A stretch of DNA of 20,453 nucleotides from Gnetum montanum (Eukaryota > Streptophyta > Gnetopsida > Gnetales > Gnetaceae): assembly GCA_015680685.1 (NCBI GenBank), contig MNCI01002706.1, forward strand, positions 267,688-288,140, given 5' to 3'. Positions within the stretch are counted from its first letter, which is position 1, and each line of letters begins with the position of its first letter. Below are positions 1 to 10,040 of this stretch, one piece after another. Position numbers and translations under genes: made by a program. Below the pieces are notes generated by a model, which saw only the letters and a list, made by a program, of their open reading frames with translations, had not been told where the DNA came from and did no database searches.

Positions 1-8
1 ATATACCT

Positions 9-52
9 CAGACTTACTTAACCATACACCGTGACAACAACAAGTAAGTCTG
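9..52. repeat. 11-bp perfect inverted repeat
   Basis: CAGACTTACTT at 9-19 is the exact reverse complement of AAGTAAGTCTG at 42-52, with a 22-nt spacer. It could form a stem-loop. Its role is unknown. Confidence 0.7.
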
Positions 53-305
53 GGAAGACAACGATTAATTAACCCCAAGTGTTCCTTGCGATGTTTAGGC
101 ATTTAGTCTATGGAGTTCAACTGGATCGCGTGTGCTACGCTCGTTTCATATGGTTGAGTGTAGGGGTACCTCGCCACTCATCAGTTAGGCCTATCCTTGG
201 CTAAAAGTGATGGCTGGTCCTCTTCCTATCCCACTTCGCCCAACATTCATTAGTCATCTTTACTAGCTCCGCAACTCCATGCTGATATGAACTATAATGC
301 TTGAG

Positions 306-314
306 TATAAATAG
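306..314 (+). promoter_or_regulatory. TATA box candidate
   Basis: TATAAATAG is a strong match to the plant TATA consensus. It lies about 175 bp before the putative LTR end at 489, a plausible place for an LTR core promoter. No downstream reading frame is seen. Confidence 0.4.
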
Positions 315-686
315 CTTAGGTCAAACCCTCAAAGCTCACCTCAAGAATCATGTTTGTTTTTATAACACATTCTTTTAGTTCTTAATTACAACTCCCCATT
401 CAGGTCTTATTACGATAATGATAATACTTGTTATGAAGAGGTACTATCTTCATTATGTAGCAACATCATTTGGGAATGGGGACATTACAGTAGAGAATAA
501 ATGATCAAAGAAAATTCCAAATGCAAAGAAATGAAGTAGACAAAGCAATTTGATCACCAAGAATGATTTCATTGATGCTTTATTCAAAGTTGTTACAAAT
601 TATAGAGACTCAAAAAATATATGAAAAAATTAAGTCTTTACTTCTACAAAGAGAACATTGAGAAGAAATATTTATCTTTGATGAGC

Positions 687-722
687 CGTGATATCACATC
701 CACGATATCACGTACATGATAT
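687..722. repeat. GATATC palindrome cluster
   Basis: CGTGATATC at 687-695 is the exact reverse complement of GATATCACG at 704-712, and a third GATATC core follows at about 718-723. The spacing is 14 to 17 bp. The cluster lies about 20-55 bp before the TATA-like box at 742, where upstream enhancer-type elements of an LTR or viral-type promoter would be expected. A regulatory role is inference. Confidence 0.6.
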
Positions 723-741
723 CATAGCCCATCACCAATTC

Positions 742-749
742 TATAAATA
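742..749 (+). promoter_or_regulatory. TATA box candidate downstream of the GATATC cluster
   Basis: TATAAATA is followed by a G/C-containing, pyrimidine-rich stretch that could hold a transcription start. No downstream gene on the + strand is recognised. Confidence 0.4.
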
Positions 750-1119
750 AGAGGCAGCTTTCCCTTATTTCTCCATCTAGATCTAGACCCTTAGCCAAAC
801 TATAGCAGTTTTACCATTCCAGAGTTAGAATAATTTCCATGTGCCCGCAGTAGGAGTCTCAAAGTGAATGGATCTTTATTCGAGCAAATTGTACCTAAGC
901 ACACATTTGTGTACAGCAATAAAGACGAACTTTCCAATAAAATTTGCAGCATATGGACTAAGCTAAATAGGATTTAATTATTGTTAAATGTTTAAATGCT
1001 TTCCTAGATAATTAATCTCTCTCAACCCTTGACTCTCCTAGTTAAGTGCATTCAGTACGATCACTTCGAGCACGTATGTAATGCTTGGTAACCCAGTAAC
1101 GAGTAGCGTTTGGTAATCC

Positions 1120-1725
1120 CATCATTTCCTTATTAATAATTACGCCAAGTATAATGCTTCTCATTTGAATAAGATGAAAGCAAAGAGCTAACGTAAGAAA
1201 GAAAATATTATTCTTTGAAACTGTACAAATCTTCTTTTTCTTGAGAAGACATATTAGGAGGAAGACCATCAAGTTTATCTAAATAACTTTAAACCATATT
1301 GAAATCACATCCAATAATCCAAGAAGCTTTAGGCAAAGATAGAAGACATTTCTAAACCTCTTATTGATCTTTTGAATTATTAGAAGCATAAATATTACAA
1401 AGCCCAAAGTCACCTTTTTCATTATGACAAATAATCGAAATAACTATTCCAAGGTTATGAAAACTAGAATTCAAAACTTTTTCAGTCCAATTTTTATTAA
1501 CAAGAATAGGAATACCTCCTTTATTAACTTTATGAGTATTAGAAAAAATAGTGTATTTTTTTAAAAAACACATTTACCAATAAAACTAGTGTCATGAGTT
1601 AAAATCTTAATTTCTTGTAGGAAAAGAAAATTTGGCTATAAAGTTTGATTTGAAAGATACTTTTCGATAATCTTTGCTTAGGACCTATTAAAAAAACCTT
1701 AAACATTTCATGATAAAACTAACAA
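1120..1725 (-). pseudogene. LINE ORF2 endonuclease domain, decayed and truncated
   Basis: Read on the minus strand from about 1720 downward, this matches the start of a plant LINE ORF2, an apurinic-type (exo_endo_phos) endonuclease that nicks target DNA for reverse transcription. Landmarks in order are a start-like block LS*NV*GFF near 1715 (family: S-W-N-V-R-G), LQEIK at about 1615-1630, then after a frameshift GGIPILVN near 1520 and LCNIYASNN near 1385-1400. CDFNMV at 1292-1309 stands for the conserved G-D-F-N block with its first Gly lost, and HYTWRN lies near 1150. Stops replace Trp and Arg in the first block, and at least one frameshift is present. Nothing of the reverse transcriptase follows; the trace fades at 1120 to 1040, where CpG-richer DNA starts. 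The family call is firm, the exact end is not. Confidence 0.75.
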
Positions 1726-1739
1726 TGCGATGTGGGGAA

Positions 1740-2425
1740 GGAGGCTTCCATCCTTAATTTTTTAAGCTTAGCCTTTGTCTCACAATCTATGTCACTAATA
1801 AGTAAAAAACATTGTTCGATATAAAATCATTTGAAATAGTAGGAAAAATAGAAAGAGAAAGAGATACCTTTAGGGTTTTAAAATTGAAAGTGGTGTCTAC
1901 ATGGCCATTCTTTTTATGTTTCACTAAGTGAAATTCTTCTACATTAGTATTTTCATTATTTGTTTTTTATAGAAAATGTTGTTTTTTTCTCATGAATAAC
2001 TTTTTTATTGAGAAAGAGAAAGATTCCAATAACATGGCCTTCATGATGACATAGTTGCAACATCCTCAAAAATTATAATATGTAATTATTTTTGGAAAAA
2101 CACTGATTACCAGCCTTGAGTTCAATAAGAAAAAAGGATTTATAAAAATAAGTAGCATGAAAAACATTAATTTCATAGCATTTTAGGATTAACTAAATCA
2201 TTAGTGTAAAATCTTTATTTAGGCAAATAAATCCAATAATTACCAAAATATGTATCTTGAAGTGATAACTTCTAACAAGTATTCATATAAATCATCAGGT
2301 AAAACAAAATCGAAAGCTTTAGAATTCTTCATAGTCTCTACATTCGAAGAGATAATAGTATTTTTCATCTTTAGATCATTTCTCCATAATGTTAAAATTA
2401 GAAATAGTGGAATGTGTACTTTCAA
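1740..2425 (-). pseudogene. LINE ORF1-like nucleic-acid-binding protein, heavily decayed
   Basis: This lies directly upstream of the ORF2 endonuclease trace in the minus-strand direction, where plant LINEs carry ORF1, an RNA-binding protein with a DUF4283-type domain and a zinc knuckle. The clearest trace is LCHHEGHVIGIF, encoded at about 2020-2060. It keeps the spacing C-x4-H-x4 of a CCHC knuckle, but only one Cys and the His remain; the first Cys is Leu and the last is Phe. A 61-codon open stretch at 2240-2425 (hydrophobic start, then FVLPDDLYEYLLEV) lies upstream and may be the N-terminal domain. Several frameshifts separate the pieces. Position and knuckle give moderate support; ORF1 identity by sequence alone is weak. 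Confidence 0.5.
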
Positions 2426-3860
2426 AAAAAAAAGAAAAGAAAAATTAGACGTATTATGAATGTAAATAGAAGATTGATCAAGTTGGCTATGAGTTTATTG
2501 TAAAAGTACCTCTAATTATAGGGTTACTTATTCAATTCTCAGTTGTTCATATAATTTGTAATTCAAATAGTAAGCTTCTTTAACATTAAATAAATAAAAA
2601 CTTCTACAAAGTCCTAGGATAAATGCAAAGGCTTATAAAAACTTTGATAGAAAAAATACTAAATACATTACATAAAGAAATAGGATATGCAATAATAGAA
2701 AAGAATAAAAGAAAAGGTTTAAATGATTGGGAATGATCTAGATCTCTTGCAATCAAGAAAGATTTCATCATCATAGTAATTCTACTAAGGAACATTTTTT
2801 AATACATCAAGCTATCATGTACTTATTTGTTTTGCAAACACTTACCATATTAAGATTGATTTAATATATTTAAAATTGGATTCTTATTATAACATCCTTT
2901 AATTCAATGTAAGTAAGACAACATTATATTAGGTTAAAATCCTAAAGAATACATGATCATTGCAAAGAAACAAGGTTAAATGATTAAAAAAAAGCATGAA
3001 ATCATGATTAACTAAGATATTAATAAATCACAATCATATAAGAATACATTAAGATTATAAATGGGCTAACTACATCACATATATAATAAGCATAACTGAT
3101 CAACATCCATATGCATAATGGCATATATCATATGTCTAAAATATACACCATCTAAGAAGGAAGGTAATACACCATCTATCTAATGCATAATATCCAAAAT
3201 ACTGGCCCTAAAAAATGTATCAAATGTCTACTAAATTTAATAAAAAATCATAAGAATCATGTCATCAATATCAAACTAAGCTCATGATCTTCTTGCTTCT
3301 TCTAGTTCCTAATGATCTAAAAATAAAAAAGAAGCTAGTATAACTAAGTGAAAAATCTTGGCACTTTCTCTTGGTCGATTGAGAACAAGTACCATAAGCA
3401 AGGGCTAGACAAGAGCACTTTTGCCTATAAGCACATGCTAGCAACCAACATACATTAAATAACATAAGAAAGTGTAAACATTAAAATAGCTAATAGAATG
3501 CATCATGAAGTAATCCACCCTCTTCATGCATCAACTAGACAAACATAAGGAGACTAGCATGCATCATACCTAGTGTGAAATGAAAAATTGTTATCATATG
3601 TACTTATCCAATAATCATCTATCAACTATCATGCACATAAATTTATTATTAATCTTAACTATCCCTAGTGATGTCGTAAATCACTATCTACAACTATCAA
3701 TGCTAGAGGTTTCAACCATCCCCTCTAACATTTTGGAGGTAGAAGACATTAGTGGAAAAATGAATGCTTCCTCTATCTCATAAGATGGGATCTATGACAA
3801 GAGCCTCACTAATGCATCTTAGTGTGGGTTAGACCAACATCTCCAAGGTATCCATGCTCA
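2426..3860. other. Unassigned AT-rich DNA
   Basis: No recognisable protein, RNA gene or clear repeat. Short open stretches (for example 2604-2795 and 3271-3465 on the minus strand, 3580-3783 on the + strand) have biased composition and match no family I know. If the primer-binding-site candidate at 3863 is real, the end of this stretch is a decayed LTR finishing at CA (3859-3860). Confidence 0.5.
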
Positions 3861-3862
3861 AT

Positions 3863-3874
3863 TGGTATCATAAC
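3863..3874 (+). other. Possible tRNA-iMet primer-binding site of an old LTR element
   Basis: TGGTATCATAAC matches 10 of 12 bases of TGGTATCAGAGC, the plant initiator-methionine-tRNA complement used by many Ty1/copia and some Ty3/gypsy elements. It sits 2 nt after a CA dinucleotide, as LTR ends normally do. No LTR copy or gag was found to confirm it, and a chance match is possible. Confidence 0.3.
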
Positions 3875-4309
3875 TTTATGCTAGCTTCCATCAAATAATA
3901 ATCATAGAAGCATTAGAACATCATGCACACTAGCATTAATAGTAGAGGAATAACATGACCATACAATTAAGCTCATTTGAATTAATCCATTTATGACTCC
4001 TAATAAAATACAATAAAGGTAACTAAGATAATCCTAACATAAACTAGATCATCTTTCAAGATAAAGCAAGAATTTAAAACTCATTCTCAATGATGTTACA
4101 CACACTTTTTTAGTTCCATAGTAACCTAGATAAGTGTAGTTTTGACATTGTCCCACCTAATTTTGAGCATCAAAAGGGCCTAAAAAATATTATTACAAGG
4201 CATATTCTTAGATCTTGAAGACCTCCAAGGACTATCTCAATTGATAACTTAGCATTTAAGCTCCACTTTTGGTGATCTCAAAAAGTTCAAAATATGAAAA
4301 GTTTCTAAA
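3875..4309. other. Unassigned DNA after the primer-binding-site candidate
   Basis: No coding trace is visible. It would be a leader region if the candidate site at 3863 is real. Confidence 0.4.
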
Positions 4310-4559
4310 TATTGAAGGTGATACTAATGTTATGTTAGTGTCACCCCTAGACCACCTCTATTGCATCAGCCTTAGTCTTGGACCACCCTCTCCATGTCAC
4401 CTATGAAAAAACTATATTTTAGCCTCTATTTTAACTTTGCATGGTTTTTAAATGGCTTGTTCACAACATTCTCAACATGGCAGATATCAAATTTTGGCAT
4501 TTTGGCAAGTTGACATGGAGATCCTAGGATCAATTTTTTCTAGTTATTGAGCTAATGTT

Positions 4560-4577
4560 GATGCTAAGATTAGCATC
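4560..4577. repeat. Near-perfect palindrome in the tandem unit core
   Basis: GATGCTAA, two bases, then TTAGCATC, which is its exact reverse complement. Confidence 0.75.
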
Positions 4578-5174
4578 ATCACTTGCAACATCATTTTCAC
4601 CTCATCCACAACACTTCCCATTTACATTTTGGCTTCCATCATGGCTTCATGGACTCTTCAACATCTAATCGACATCAATTCCAAGGTACCAAAAATTAGT
4701 TTTGGCTTTTTCATAGGTAATTTTTGGAAACATGGTTGAAATTTTTCTAAGTATGATGAATTACCTTGATGTCAACATCAATGTCACCTTCCCTATGCCA
4801 ACACCATATCAAGGTAATAAAGTTTGGCATTTGGCAGCATTTCCTACGTTTACAAGCTCCTTGGTGTCTAATAAACATCCTTATGACTTATTTTGGCATC
4901 AACTCAGGCACCCTAAATGGTTAGGAGGATAACTTGAAAAAAATGTTATGAATTTTTGTAGGTCCCTAGTTGACATTGATGTTAACACCAACATTAGCAT
5001 CAATACCTAGAAGACCCATATCTTGTAGCCATTGATCTTCACACTTTGCATTTAAGCCACACGAGCTCCTTGGCATTGTCACAACACCATTCAACATCAG
5101 TTTGGTTATTAAAAGGGGTTCGAGAGGTTTATTGTAGTTTGGTAAAAATTTTCTAACTCCTAGTGACATTGATA

Positions 5175-5190
5175 CTAATGCTAGCATTAG
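5175..5190. repeat. 16-bp perfect palindrome in the tandem unit core
   Basis: CTAATGCTAGCATTAG is its own reverse complement. It sits at the same place in its unit as the palindrome at 4560. Confidence 0.75.
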
Positions 5191-5240
5191 AATTAGCATC
5201 ACCTATTATGGAACCCATGTGACTTAATATTGCAAGTCAA

Positions 5241-6890
5241 ACTTACAAAAAATAAACTCTAGATGAACTCTACTTGACTTCAGGGTTGAATTTGATCATC
5301 CTAATCATGTAAATATGGGGGGAAATTTCTTTTTTAGGTTTAATTTCTTAAGATCTAGAGCCTATTTTTCAAGATTTCAAAAGATCAAAAGCACAAGCAT
5401 AAGACATTCCAGTACCTTCTACATGCTCTATAACTATCTTAAGATCAGTTTGACACCTAATTCTACAATAATTCAAGCATTGATGTTGATGTAACATTAG
5501 TGTCAATCAAGTAGTTCTTTTGTTAGCTTCTAGACTTAGAATATTTTTAGTGTTAACATCACTCTCCATAGTTAGAATTTTTTCAACTCCATCTTTAGTC
5601 TCTAGACACTTAGCCAAAATAAGCTCATTTTAGCTCCAAATTGATTTTGGATAGTATCTATAAATTTTTCATTCATATACTCATCCTCCAAAAGTTCAAT
5701 TTCATTCATGAAACTCACATTTCACTCAAAAATTATATTTTTATTACTAATGTTTACATTGCATATGTTTTTCACCAACACTTGTAGTTTTGCACCTTTA
5801 TAGGAGATAAGGATTGCTCATTCACTATTATTTGCAAAGGGAACTGAAACCATTTTTTTCACACTTATATCTTCATTGTTTGTTATTTAAATTTTTTTCA
5901 TCATTTTTCTATTATTTCTAGTTCATGTGCAATAGGCTAAGTCCATATTCTATTGGAAGTTTGTATCCATATATGTCATAATTGTTGACTCATCAAAGCT
6001 TATATTAAACTAAAAAATCATTTGTGGTCACAAGTGAGATACTTTCACACTTAACTCATGGATGTGTTTGATGAGGAATCTAGTGGAATTTTTAAAGTCA
6101 ATTGTAAGCCCTAGACTTGGAACATGTCTTATGCATCTAGTGTTTGTGATTTCTTCATACATGGTTGAGGTTTCTATCTCCTAGGTTTTCATCCTTACCT
6201 TTCATATCACACTTGTAGGTTTGAAGCATGTTTTGCATTTCTTGGGAAGTTTTTGATTTTGTTCAAACATCCTTAGAAGGGTCTGACATGTTTCTAAGCA
6301 TCCCAGCCTTCATTTAGGAGAATGGAGATGAAGTGTGGTGTCAAGGATGCACTAACTTCCCTACACTAATGCATCTCTTGGTTATGCTAATAGGCCTCCA
6401 TTATTTCCTGGATGTTAGTGAACCCTTGTTGTTATGCTATGAAAGATATAAATACTTGTGATGAGATTCATATAAAAAAATGGTTCCAAGCATTTTTCTT
6501 TGGACTTTGGTACCTAGTTTTATGTGAAGAGCACTTCCTCCCTTAGGTAATTGATTTCTTAACTATTTTATGTGCATTTTTAGTTATTACTTTTATAAGT
6601 ATGGCTAGACTCTGTTAGAGTGCTACCATGCTTATGTAGCTCAAAATCATTTGGTCAATGTGGAGTCCAATGTTTACACAGTAAATAAAGCTTATGGTTT
6701 TTTCTCATTTCTTACATTGTTAATGCCTTAAATAGTAAACTACCAAAAACATCATAAAATATTAAAATCATAAAGACATTTATTTTTCCCTCATTTTCAT
6801 AAGCTATGATGATTCAACCTTGCCCAAGGAGGTCACAACTATACAATATGGTGTTAGGCTATCAAAGTTGTCACTAAGAGAACATTTTAT
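5241..6890. other. Unassigned AT-rich DNA
   Basis: No recognisable coding trace on either strand. Two weak copies of the tandem core (about 5480 and 5550) continue the array. The minus strand between 5600 and 6290 has some codon-like stretches, but every frame is stop-rich and matches no family I know. Confidence 0.5.
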
Positions 6891-6903
6891 TTGTATTTGT
6901 ATT

Positions 6904-6959
6904 TGTGTGTGTGTGTGCACACGCACGCATGTGCGTGTGTGTGTGTGTGTATGTGTGTG
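6904..6959. repeat. 56-bp strictly alternating purine-pyrimidine tract (GT/AC microsatellite)
   Basis: Every base from 6904 to 6959 alternates purine and pyrimidine, mostly as GT. In the middle CACACGCAC (6918-6926) and GTGCGTGTG (6931-6939) form a 9-bp inverted repeat around GCAT. Such tracts are the classic candidates for left-handed Z-DNA and for slippage. Confidence 0.85.
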
Positions 6960-7583
6960 ATGTTGCACCTATTCTTTGAGGGATTGCAACATGAGCATAA
7001 CCCTTATCCTAAGGTGGGATTGCAATACATGTGTGTTTATTACTTGTTTTATATAATTATAAAATTTATAAAACATAAAATTATAAAAATTTACTCAACC
7101 TCGCACCATGGCAACACAGGCTCTAATTGTATCATATATATTATAATATCTTTTCTATTTCTTCAATGCAATGACATGCATGACTATTCTTTGCAAATTA
7201 CTCAACATCATCCTTAAAGCTTATGAATGGATCACACTATGATTTGTATGATATATCTCATTTGTCAAAAAATAGTGGGATCACTATCATTTGGGTTATT
7301 GATGGAAGGACATTGGTAAATTATTCAAAAATATTTGTACATTCTTGATTTTAACTTTTATTCAAATAAAGTGTATGTTTTAGTGTTGTGTGTGTATGCT
7401 GTGAGCACAAGCAAAGTGATAGATAGCACTAAGATCCCATCAAAGATCTTTAGTAATGCATTGAAAAGATGAAGGCCTTTTGTTACCTTTAAGCATTCAA
7501 AGGACAAGACCCTTTCACTAGTTATGATAGCTTATCATCAAGATAAGTAGGGAAGGTGGAGAGATGCTTATGGCTAGTTCTCT
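6960..7583. other. Unassigned DNA before remnant 1 gag
   Basis: By position this would be the leader of retroelement remnant 1. I found no primer-binding site and no copy of it downstream that would mark an LTR. Confidence 0.4.
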
Positions 7584-8024
7584 ATGGATCCAATGGTGGC
7601 TACACTAGATGACATTATTATTTTCTTGATTAATATGAGACTAGATGATAAATGTATGGCATACAAGTCTCATGAGCCCATGTTCAATGATTATGAGTTC
7701 TTATACATGCAAGATTTTCAAGATCAAGTGGTAGGAGAAGAGGCTATCCATAGCTTTTCATCTAATCATTTAGATGTGGAGCAAAAGGCTAAAGAAAATA
7801 AGAAAGGCAAAGGGTCAATCCAGCATCAAAATCCTTGGTTAGATAACTACAACCCAATTATATTTCAACATGATTATCTTCTTTCCAAGTTACAACATTT
7901 GCATTATTCTAGACTTGCCAATGGTAATGATGATTTCCCATTATTTGTTTGGGGTGATTATCACAACTTAACAAAAGTTTTACATATTTCAAGGGAGCAT
8001 GTTTGTAACAATAGAAAAAAATAA
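7584..8024 (+). pseudogene. Gag N-terminal region of Ty3/gypsy-like remnant 1
   Basis: A 146-codon open frame, one of the longest in the window. It starts MDPMVATLDDIIIFL and ends ISREHVCNNRKK before a TAA. After that stop the same frame runs straight into the capsid trace (PTYKGYTSDDPQLHMQAF), so the stop is best read as a mutation inside one original gag. The charged, low-complexity middle (KAKENKKGKGS) and the FPLFVWGDYHNL stretch match no catalytic domain. Gag proteins form the particle that packages retroelement RNA. Identity rests on continuity with the capsid; on its own I would not recognise it. Start choice is the first ATG of the open stretch and is uncertain. Confidence 0.55.
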
Positions 8025-8580
8025 ATCAACATGACCAATGTACCAACATATAAAGGATATACTAGTGATGATCCCCAACTCCATATGCAAGCCTTTGACA
8101 ATGCTTGTTATTTCCAAGGGCTTGTGAGTGATTGGCAAAAGTTACAGTTGTTTCTCCACATCTTTATTGAAGATGCAAAAATTTGGCATAAATCCTTGCC
8201 TCTATGATCAGTTTAAAGATGGGAAAACATGGTCAAGATATTTTATAAAAAAATTTAGACCTATGCCCAAACTTTAAACATCTATAAGGAAATGATTAGA
8301 TGGAGGCAAGAAGCCGTCAAACCTCTCAACATTGCCATGGAAAGAGATATGAAAACTATACACTACTATCCAAACCATGGTTTTAGCCAAAGGGAGCATT
8401 TGATTCATATTATAGAATGGCTAAGTTAGGAGCTAAGAGAATGTATTGACATGTACACAATGGACCAGGCTCATAAAAATTTTATGGCCTAAGTTAAAGC
8501 ACTCTTAAATACCATTGTTAGCATGAAAGATAAATGGCAGAAGTGGCAATCAACCAAGGAGTACAATCATGATTCATTAC
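8025..8580 (+). pseudogene. Gag capsid (retrotrans_gag-type) of remnant 1
   Basis: The first part, YKGYTSDDPQLHMQAFDNAC followed by FLHIFIEDAKIWHKSLP, fits the plant retrotransposon gag pattern: a F/Y-x-G-x-x-x-D-D-P opening, an alpha-helical middle, and A-x-x-W-x-x-S-L-P. A frameshift at about 8205 leads to YDQFKDGKTWSRYFIKKFRP, the TW...F...F block, and another moves the frame at about 8275. From there IYKEMIRWRQEAVKPLNIAM matches the closing R-Q-x-x-x-x-P-L helix. In-frame stops are TAG, TAA or TGA. The capsid is therefore complete in outline but needs at least two frame changes. The family assignment is good; the lineage (Athila/Tat or other) is not resolvable by eye. Confidence 0.75.
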
Positions 8581-9700
8581 ATAGGTGAAAGGTCAAAAAC
8601 ATAAAGGTACCATTGAATCTCCTACTATAGCTGAGGCACTAACACAAGAACAGATCAGAAAAAACAAAGCCTTGATAGACTTAGTCCACCATGTTAGCTA
8701 AGTTTGAGATGCGTTGGATGAAAAGATGATTACTACTCTTTAGAACATTGAGGGTAACGTGGTTGAAGCTAAAACCAAAGTAGTTGTACCACATGCACAT
8801 AGAAAGAGGTATGATGACAAGGGTAAAGAAAAGTTATCTTACTCGAAAATCATTTAAGAAGATCCAAATAAGGTTTTCTCATTCTTTGATGATGAGGATC
8901 CTTGCAAATACTACATAGAATCTCATGATTCACAATGTTGCCCAATGATGGCTTACATTATTGGTGAGATGGGATGAGTTAAGGTACCTTTGAATATTGG
9001 GTTCATTAAGAGGTAATCAAGGAGGACCTCATACCTTGGTTATTCATGCTATCCTAATGGTGATTATTCGCATCCCATGCAATAGTACTAATACTGAGAA
9101 GCTTCCAATCCTTGGGATGCTACTCTATGAAATCTTTCAACTTCAATGCAACAAAAGATGATGTCTTTACCTAATCCTTAATTTTATGATGCCTAGGTAA
9201 GTACTCATTAAATTGTAATAATGATACCTCAATAGTATCCACTTGTTTTCAGCAATCCTACTAACCAAGCTTCCTAGCAACAACAACAACCACTTCTACT
9301 TCCTAGTTCTATGTAAGATGGAATACCTAGTTAACCATAATCAAGGAAGACCAAATCATGTAATATTTCCTATTATAATAATCCTACTTCTATCCATGCA
9401 TCTAGGAAATATTATCAATCATCTATTAATTTGGTTATAGGGGAAATTTTGGGGTTCCATAGTAGGAAATTTTACTACAAGTGTAGACATGATAATCATG
9501 GGATTCAATTTGTATCCTTCTCTCCATATTATGGAGAGGAAAATCATTTAAGTTAAATGAAATTCCATACTCATGAGTTCCATTGTTATTTCTAGTGTAG
9601 ATAGCACGATGGGACCTAATGAAGAGGTTGTCATCATCTCTATATCTATGATGGAGCACAGGTAGTTAAAAAATGATGTTTGTCTAAAAAATGGCATAAT
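8581..9700 (+). pseudogene. Gag C-terminus and gag-protease linker of remnant 1
   Basis: One broken frame runs on from gag. Around 8640-8860 it is rich in Lys, Glu and Asp. At about 8900-8950 it reads CKYYIESHDSQCCPMM, a Cys/His group resembling the short metal-binding segment that closes gag in many plant elements, though not a canonical CCHC. At about 9020-9310 the reading becomes Tyr-, Pro- and Gln-rich (QQQQP). Stops are mostly TAG or TAA. Nothing enzymatic is visible before the protease trace. The short open stretches on both strands at 9243-9440 and 9435-9659 look like chance frames. A 19-bp palindrome, CTCTCCAT-ATT-ATGGAGAG, lies at about 9520-9538. Confidence 0.5.
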
Positions 9701-10040
9701 CCTAGCAATTCTATGGTGGAGATCCAAATTAATCTCTCTAACTTTGGCTTGGAAATAAATCTCATTTCATTCCAGCAGTACCTTGGTTGGAGGCTCACTT
9801 CTCTCAAGTGTACTAATATTTAATTAGAGCTACTAGACCAATCATATGCATGCCCCATGAAATAGGTATGTAATGTAATCACTTCAATTATTGGTTGTTC
9901 ATATCTTGCTGATTTCTTGATGCTTAGATTACAAGATAAGGTAGAAGAGGATTTTTCTATTATAATGGGAAGAGCCTAGTTAAGCATTATAAATGCCAAG
10001 TTGGATTTCCAAGAACTCCAACTTGAGATCTATAGGAGGG
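9701..10040 (+). pseudogene. Retroviral-type aspartic protease of remnant 1, inactive
   Basis: Aspartic proteases of LTR elements cut the gag-pol polyprotein. The first active-site block is visible at about 9740-9775 as NFGLEINLIS, in place of D-S/T-G-x-x-x-N-x-x-S: the catalytic Asp has become Asn (AAC, as from G to A) and the next residue Phe. QQYLGW follows. After a frame change the second half reads ADFLMLRLQDKVEEDFSIIMGRA*L at about 9898-9975, the ADF-x-V/M-L ... I-I-x-G-R-x-W-L block, with TAG where Trp is expected. AKLDFQELQLEI ends the domain. With the catalytic Asp lost, one stop and at least one frameshift, it cannot be active. There is no trace of reverse transcriptase after it. 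Confidence 0.7.

Larger units (their letters stand above)
1..489 (+). mobile_element. Possible 3' part of an LTR, cut by the window edge
   Basis: This stretch has clearly more CpG than the rest of the window, a good TATA box at 306-314, and ends in GGGGACATTACA at 478-489. Many plant Ty3/gypsy LTRs start with TGTAATGTCCC-like sequence and end with its reverse complement, so 489 could be an LTR end. No primer-binding site follows, which would fit a 3' or solo LTR. The matching start would lie outside the window. A minus-strand LTR beginning at 489 is the alternative, but it has no purine tract before it. This is inference from termini and composition only. Confidence 0.3.
490..1119. other. Unassigned segment with a promoter-like block
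   Basis: No coding frame is recognised. The notable content is the GATATC palindrome cluster (687-722) and the TATA-like box at 742-749, both on a background that is richer in CpG than most of the window. It may be part of the same younger insertion as 1-489 or a separate one. The LINE remnant on the minus strand becomes recognisable near 1120, so a junction is expected there. Confidence 0.4.
4310..5240. repeat. Degenerate tandem array, unit about 205 bp
   Basis: A GATRYTAA...ATTAGCATC-type core recurs at about 4319, 4557, 4768, 4975 and 5168, so spacing is roughly 190-240 bp. Other parts of the unit recur in the same order: a lead-in of the type AAAATTTT(C/G)TA about 30-45 bp before the core at about 4735, 4950 and 5147, and CTTTGCATTT/TTTGGCATTTGG followed by GAGCTCCTTGG/AAGCTCCTTGG at about 4822-4865 and 5042-5075. 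Weaker copies of the core appear near 5480 and 5550. Copies are well diverged. The cores are partly self-complementary (4560-4577, 5175-5190). It could be a satellite or the internal repeat of an element. Confidence 0.6.

Noticed and set aside
5600-6290. Possible gene on the minus strand
   Set aside because: Some stretches look codon-like, but all frames have many stops and no motif was recognised.
7108-7135. Minus-strand primer-binding-site-like word GGCTCTAATTGTATCA
   Set aside because: It recalls the reverse complement of a Met-tRNA primer site but lacks the central bases; no LTR next to it was found.
6891-7217. 108-codon open stretch
   Set aside because: Its first part is the translated GT microsatellite (VCVHTHACACVCV-like) and the rest matches nothing.
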